Positions 59,623 to 64,000 of a stretch of DNA of 64,000 bases are shown here, one piece after another. Numbering within the stretch: position 1 is the first letter of the stretch; each line of letters opens with the position of its first letter. Under the pieces are notes generated by a model that was not told the origin of the DNA, searched no databases, and was given only the letters and a program-made list of their open reading frames with translations. The stretch covers positions 161,907-225,906 of the forward strand of contig CANNZV010001135.1 in the NCBI GenBank assembly GCA_947561585.1. The letters are read 5' to 3'. The position numbers and the translations under genes are program-made. Source of the DNA: Caprella mutica. Taxonomy: Eukaryota; Arthropoda; Malacostraca; Amphipoda; Caprellidae.

Positions 59623-60182
59623 TCATTTGTATTCTCAGTATATTTAGTAATAATTATATATATTAACATATTTAGTATATTTAGTAGTAAATTATCTCTA
59701 ATATAAATTTTAGTAAAAGTTAAATATAAAAAACTAGTAAGAGTTCATATTTAAGGTTAATAATGAGATATATTCTTTTTAAACATAACATTTTGCGACA
59801 AAACTTGTAATAATTTGGCTTGAACCAGTAGTAATTGAAATAAATTGACTCCTATTTGTTAAAACTTATATCCACAATTTAAAAAATGTTCAAATATTCT
59901 CCTGTGAGATTAATATTGGAGAAGCTGACAAGCTGTCCAGTTATTAATTTAAATAATAAATATTTATGAAATATGTTATCACTAAATATTTAAAAAATAT
60001 AATAATAATTGACAGAAAAATGATAATTCTCCGTACATAAATTTTTCATTATAAACTATATATTTTTTTGACAATATTTTACATTTATAATCTCAAAAAA
60101 AAGCTAATTTATTTATAGTTACATCTATCACAGTCCACCATTGAAATAGTTTTCAATGAATGAGCAATATTTTAGAAAATGG
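59623..60182. other. AT-rich interior, no feature
   Basis: No ORF or repeat beyond short AT runs, up to the right inverted arm at 60183. Confidence 0.4.
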
Positions 60183-60492
60183 ATTTCAACCAATCAGAGG
60201 CTGCGTAACATAACTTGCGTAGAGCACTCTTCACACGCTGTAGCACATACAGTGAATAATGATCTACGCATAACACTGGCGCGCGTAGATCACTCTTCAT
60301 TCACTCACTTGCAACGCCTGTGATCTACGCGCGTAGATCACTTTACGTGTCACGATTTGCCGTTTTTATAGTAATCTACACGCGTAGAGCACTTTACATT
60401 TGGTGTTATTCTGCATAATTATTGAGGGATCTACGCGCGTAGAGCACTATACAACTCTCGCGTAGATCACTAATCAAAGTTACTCCTCATAT

Positions 60493-61127
60493 TTATAACT
60501 AATTTGCAGTAAAATATTAAACGGACTTTAAATTTTTCTGAAGAAAGAATTTAATAGTAAATTTTATTCAATAAAATAATTAAAAAATAGAAATTCTATT
60601 TTTTAACGGAAGGATGTTAATTTTAATTGCATGATTGTTAATCAATGTTAATTTTTACAAGTTAAATTGAAATAAAATTATTGATTGTTTAAAGCAAGAA
60701 TGTCACAAATATGTTAAGTTCAGTTTTGATGGGTATTCATACTATTTTTTATGTTATATGTAAGTTTGAAATATTTTATATACAAGGTATATTTTCTTTT
60801 TGGATTTCTGAAAACTCTATTTAATATCGACATTCAGAAATAAAAAGAGGGGAAGAAAGGAATTATTTGAAATAGAATTAAACCATTAATAACTGTTTAA
60901 AATTCTTGCAGTTATAGGTTTGATGTTTATGATTGTTCAATTTGAATTTCAGAATTTTTCAATTTGAGTTTTAATGTTTTGAATTTTAGGATTGATTAAA
61001 ATGGGATTTATGTCTTTAAATTTAGAATAATTCATTTCCTATGTAAATTGTTGTTCATTGTTTTTTTTTTAATGGATCGTCTGACATATTAAACACTAAG
61101 AACGGCTTGAAAAATATTTCTTTTTTT
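60493..61127 (+). other. Probable continuation of the captured 3' UTR
   Basis: Non-coding AT-rich sequence between the right inverted arm and the surviving copia pol tail. If the 13.9-kb segment is a later insertion, this is contiguous with 46036-46634. Confidence 0.35.
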
Positions 61128-61223
61128 GTAAGTGAAACTATGCTTGCTGACATATTCACTAAACCGTTGCCTATTGATAGATTTACCAAATTTGTTAAAT
61201 TAATAGGTATGAAAAATATATAA
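61128..61223 (+). pseudogene. Copia pol C-terminal remnant (end of RNase H region)
   Basis: In-frame VSETMLADIFTKPLP, then IDRFTKFVKLIGMKNI and TAA. LADIFTKPLP is the hallmark end of Ty1/copia polyproteins. All upstream pol (protease, integrase, RT, most of RNase H) is missing. It lies just before the polypurine tract and 3' LTR, where the end of pol should be. Confidence 0.85.
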
Positions 61224-61240
61224 TGTCGTGTGAGGAGGAG

Positions 61241-61578
61241 TGTTGAAATTTTAGTTAAATGTATTACACACTCGTTATATATTTAATGTTAACTTCCTGT
61301 TAGACTAGCTCAGCTATATTAAATTACCTATTGTTTCAATAACCATGTATTACTTTTAATGAGAAACGGACATAAGGTCTAAAGTCGATCACACTTCCGT
61401 CGAGGGTTAAATACCCTGTCTTGTAGTTTCTGAAGGCAGTCTGTCTTGAACATTACTCAGTGAGAGATGAGTTCCACTCATCTGTCCATAGACTTCTAAT
61501 TGTATAACATATTTAACCTTTAAATAAACTCTATGTCTTAACGTTGTTAACCCACTGTTATTTAACCTAATTCTAAGA
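61241..61578 (+). repeat. 3' LTR
   Basis: 338 bp, starts TGTTGAAATT, preceded by the purine tract GTGTGAGGAGGAG and followed by the CTGGA duplication. About 98-99% identical to the 5' LTR. Confidence 0.9.
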
Positions 61579-61769
61579 CTGGACGATAGCTCTGGCAGAT
61601 CGGACAGAATACATGCGAATTGAGGCAGGAGTGGATCTATCGGAGCGAGTTGCTGGATTAAAGGCTCGGCCGAAATACACCAAGAAACGAACGTATACAA
61701 AGGCTAGTTCTTCAAAGACAAACTACTCCTCAGCCGCTAAGAGGAAGTAGTTTATTCATAGGTACCTTC

Positions 61770-63702
61770 ATGTCTGACTCGGCTAGCAATGATGGGGGGG
61801 AGGGAGGGTCCATCGTTCGACTTTTTGGAACAAGCACTTCAAGATATGCTCGACGAGGATCTTTTAACAGGAACTTTTAGAGGACCTGCAGCTGTACGTG
61901 TTACGAATGGTGGTAGTCCGGTCATCACCGATGATGTCGCTCTCCTAGGAGATGACCCAAGGGTCCACAGGCAAAGGGGATCTCCGGCTTCTTCCAACTC
62001 TTCGAACATCGAGCTACACCTCCCTCCACCCCCCGTGTTTGAACACCGCAGCCCTGTGCCATTAGAAGACAGAAGAGGGGGCTGGCTCTTCTCTTCTTCT
62101 TCTTCTGGGAGTTCTTCTTTCATCCCAAAATTTCGAATCCGTCAAATAAGCCAGGATGGGGTTGATCATCTGCTCCCTATCTATGACGTTGCTGACGAAA
62201 GGGGCAGATACCCTCCATCAATAGAGCCAGACCTCTCTGGAACTTTCCGAGCTTTTCCCCTCCCTGGTAACGACAAAGACAATATAAGATAGACGCTCAA
62301 CTCATTTTTATAAAATACAAGGTATGTTTCACTGACGTCAGCACTCTGATCCAACTTCTAGCCAATCAGCGTTAAGGTATACCTACAACTTAGTGTCGTC
62401 TAAGACAATATTCTACCTATATAGGTTTATACTCGCTTGGTATACCTAGTTATGACTATTTTCCGAATAGAAGGTAGATTATATTTAAAATACTAAATTG
62501 AACCACATATGCGATCTTGTAAACTTGATTAATAATGAAGTAATTAGTTCTCTGATCCCTAATCAGTAAAGAATATTTATATTTCTAATGATTTCACACG
62601 TTAAGGCTAAAGATTATCCTTCTTTGAATTTCAAGGGGCGGAGTGGGGAGGGGGGGGGGGGTCGTAAGTTTATTATTGTTTGGTGTGACTTATGCTACTG
62701 ATCGCTTCTGATTGGTTGATATTAATTTTGCATGTGCCCTATCAAGTTGAGCGTCTATCTTATATTGTCTTTGGTAACGATCTCCCCATTCTCTCCATGA
62801 ATGATGTGGACGACGCCCTCCAGGATTAGCTCAACACCCCTCAACCCACCAGAGAGGAAGAACTACCTAGAAACAACCAAGTGACCCTCCCGGAAGTTCC
62901 AGGCCAGGACCCCCTCGGTGATCTTCTACACGAGCTGAACATCGAGGAGGTCCCCTGGGACGATGTCGAGGTTGACAGAAATCTCAACATCCACCTTCCG
63001 GTTAGATCTCCACCACCATCACCTGAGGCGCCCTCAAGGGAATCCCTTGCTTCGTCTCCTGGCCCTGAATCCCCCCTCAGATCGCCGATCCATTTTCAAG
63101 TAGACGACAGGACCAGAGTGGTCTCTCCACCCCCTCTCGTTAGGTGGTTCGTATCCCCGTCGGACCCTGAGGCGCCTTCGGTGAATGATCAAGACCAACC
63201 TAATCAAAACAACGACAGCAATGATGAATCATCAAGCTCCCGAAGCAACCAAGAAGACCCACCAGAGGAGGAAAAGGAAGAAGAAATCAGACCTTCAGGC
63301 CCAGTTAGAGCAGGCAACCCTCCACCTCTTCCACCTGGTGAGCACAATCCTAAAAAACGTCTTATTCTAGTCAATAGAACCTGCATTTCATGTAAAAAAC
63401 TTACTTTAACATCTGCAAAAAACATAGAATTTATTTGTGAATCATGCTTTCTAAATCTTAATAATAATAACTCTAAACTTAACAAAAATTATGAATCTTA
63501 TGTATTAAAAAATTCATATGTACCTATCATAACAGGAGACATACCTAAAATCAAAACCAAAGATAATGCAGTCAATTCAATCATAAATAAGGGAACTAAT
63601 ATCTTCATTCCAAAGAATTTTGTTTGTAATCATTATACGCCCCTTAAGGGGACCGCCCCAAAAATTTTGAAAAAAAATTTATTATTGAAGTTATGGTTCT
63701 GA
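61770..63702 (+). pseudogene. ORF B of the unrecognised two-ORF unit
   Basis: It starts MSDSASNDGG (61770). A run of seven G shifts the frame into EGPSFDFLEQALQDMLDEDL. The 61789 ATG in the track is probably inside this. The frame then runs Ser/Pro-rich to PLPGND, where a MITE (62274-62773) interrupts. With one GTAACGA copy it resumes LPILSMNDVDDALQ, meets a TAG, and continues TREEELPRNN, DPLGDLLHELNIEEVPWDD, a long Pro/Ser/acidic region and a possible zinc ribbon (CISC...CESC, about codon 530 overall). The ending is Asn/Lys-rich to TGA at 63700. GC-rich codons give way to AT-rich ones near 63,350, so the C-terminal part may be a later join. Family unknown. It is only 20 bp from ORF A, which suggests one transcript. 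Confidence 0.45.
62274..62773. mobile_element. MITE CAAAGAC family, copy 3, TSD GTAACGA
   Basis: 500 bp with ends CAAAGACAATATAAGATAGA and the inverse; perfect duplication GTAACGA (8 bp GGTAACGA if a shared G is counted). It has a 13-bp G run inside. It interrupts ORF B in frame. Confidence 0.85.
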
Positions 63703-64000
63703 AACTTTGTGTGTATATATAAAATTGAATTATCTATCGTTTTTGTTCGTGACATTTTTTCGATTAGACCCATAGAAAACGAGTTATTCAAATTTCGAAC
63801 CATTTTCAAAAACCTAGTCTTTTTTTTTTGGTTGAAGCTAGAGCATTTCGGTTCTTTGCATTCGATTCTCCATACTGATATCTACATTATGATCTTCGAT
63901 TTTTGATTTTTGGATGGGTTTTCTAAACTTCGACTTTTTCATAGAAAGTAAACCAAAATTTTGAAGAAAAAATTTTGTAGGGAAAAAATTTTCTACAACA
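63703..64000. other. AT-rich end of window
   Basis: Repeated AAAATTTTGAAAAAAAATTT and CCAAAATTTTGAAGAAAAAA near 63655 and 63955 suggest a simple repeat or the start of another element. No gene. Confidence 0.35.

Larger units (their letters stand above)
46635..60492. mobile_element. 13.9-kb segment with ~300-bp inverted ends (GATCTACGC-rich)
   Basis: The left end (46635-46935) reads TATATGAAGAGTAACTTTGA then TTAGTGATCTACGC. The right end (60183-60492) is the inverse, finishing GCGTAGATCACTAATCAAAG then TTACTCCTCATAT. Both are filled with inverted and direct copies of GATCTACGC/GTAGATCACTTTAC, and both arms end inward at CTGATTGG. The interior carries two satellites and several MITEs but no recognisable transposase. 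It may be one giant non-autonomous element or two solo foldback elements that happen to face each other. No clear target duplication was seen (TA possible). Confidence 0.5.
44242..61578 (+). mobile_element. Copia-type LTR retroelement with captured host sequence, TSD CTGGA
   Basis: Two near-identical LTRs (44242-44581, 61241-61578) share the 5-bp duplication CTGGA (44237-44241, 61579-61583), so they bound one insertion. The 5' LTR is followed at once by GGTTATGGGCCCAG, complementary to the anticodon arm of initiator tRNA-Met, the primer used by insect copia elements. The 3' LTR is preceded by a purine tract (GTGTGAGGAGGAG) and a copia pol C-terminus (LADIFTKPLPIDRF). Between them, gag-pol is absent apart from a gag-like start. 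The interior instead holds ~180-bp tandem repeats, an hnRNP-like coding tail with UTR-like sequence, and a 13.9-kb inverted-repeat segment. Without that segment the element would be about 3.5 kb. It is non-autonomous and would need copia proteins in trans. Confidence 0.85.
43566..61750 (+). pseudogene. ORF A of an unrecognised two-ORF unit, split by a copia element
   Basis: The left part starts MQPSTNSEENPDPG (43566) and shifts frame near 43750 into a Lys/Arg-rich segment (KKKRKSPKQKTKRP), a coiled coil (DQQVATRFEALERQLDLISN), an acidic linker and a helical domain (RRVITDYLKECVDDKLNKKL). A second shift falls around 44190. The frame RIRLFYLVASQNW then reaches the insertion and resumes at 61584 as TIALADRTEYMRIEAGVDLS, ending in a basic tail (KKRTYTKASS...AAKRK) and TAG at 61750. 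One CTGGA copy joins the halves in frame. A coiled coil, a helical core and a basic C-terminus would suit a gag- or capsid-like structural protein. I cannot name the family. ORF B follows 20 bp later. Confidence 0.5.

Noticed and set aside
58570..59669. Minus-strand ORFs of 146-350 aa (TTHYSPYNSLL repeats)
   Set aside because: They are by-products of the 19-bp satellite, which lacks stops in all three minus frames.
44242..61578. Two unrelated solo LTRs at 44.2 and 61.2 kb
   Set aside because: The primer site next to one, the pol tail and purine tract next to the other, and a shared CTGGA duplication show a single insertion.

Overview
This window is AT-rich, intron-bearing animal DNA, most likely from an insect. 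Three observations point that way: short introns with GT/AG borders, a copia-type LTR element primed by an initiator-tRNA-Met fragment, and many miniature inverted-repeat transposons (MITEs). No gene identifies the species. There are no operons, rRNAs, convincing tRNAs or CRISPR arrays. Most of the window is transposon debris, in which a few host genes, decayed genes and virus-like relics survive.

Left part (1-22,500). On the minus strand there is a complete three-exon gene for a small secreted protein (2225-1474). A paralogous exon, expanded into 8-codon repeats, runs off the left edge. Upstream lies a decayed C2H2/recombinase-like gene (3717-2286). A second repeat-protein gene occupies 12103-10784; it has 29 copies of an 8-residue unit and sits between inverted repeats. 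A five-exon MULE transposase gene (21397-14794) has lost function: a PIF/Harbinger-type MITE sits cleanly in one exon, that exon ends in a nonsense codon, and its introns carry hAT-like and other MITEs.

Middle part (22,500-43,000). This stretch holds pogo-like nested elements, a 5'-truncated LINE with a reverse-transcriptase remnant, and a hAT element carrying a G-rich foldback element. It also holds a PP2C-like pseudogene and two broken intronless reading frames that resemble integrated RNA-virus genes, lying on either side of a mariner-like element. A spliced plus-strand gene (38432-42450) has a 2.8-kb insertion inside one exon.

Right part (43,000-64,000). This is a nest of insertions. The base layer is an unrecognised two-ORF unit (43.4-63.7 kb) with a palindromic TATA promoter. 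A copia-type element (44242-61578, 5-bp target duplication CTGGA) is inserted in its first ORF. That element retains its primer site, a gag-like start and the last ~30 codons of pol. In place of the rest it carries the Gln/Gly/Tyr-rich tail of an hnRNP-like host protein, apparently a captured host mRNA. A 13.9-kb segment with ~300-bp inverted ends sits inside it (46635-60492) and contains two large satellites and several MITEs. Another MITE splits the second ORF of the base unit. The outer copia LTRs are about 98-99% identical, so the retroelement insertion and everything nested inside it are fairly recent.

All calls come from reading the sequence alone. Exon borders, family names and virus-like assignments are hypotheses unless a motif or target-site duplication is stated.
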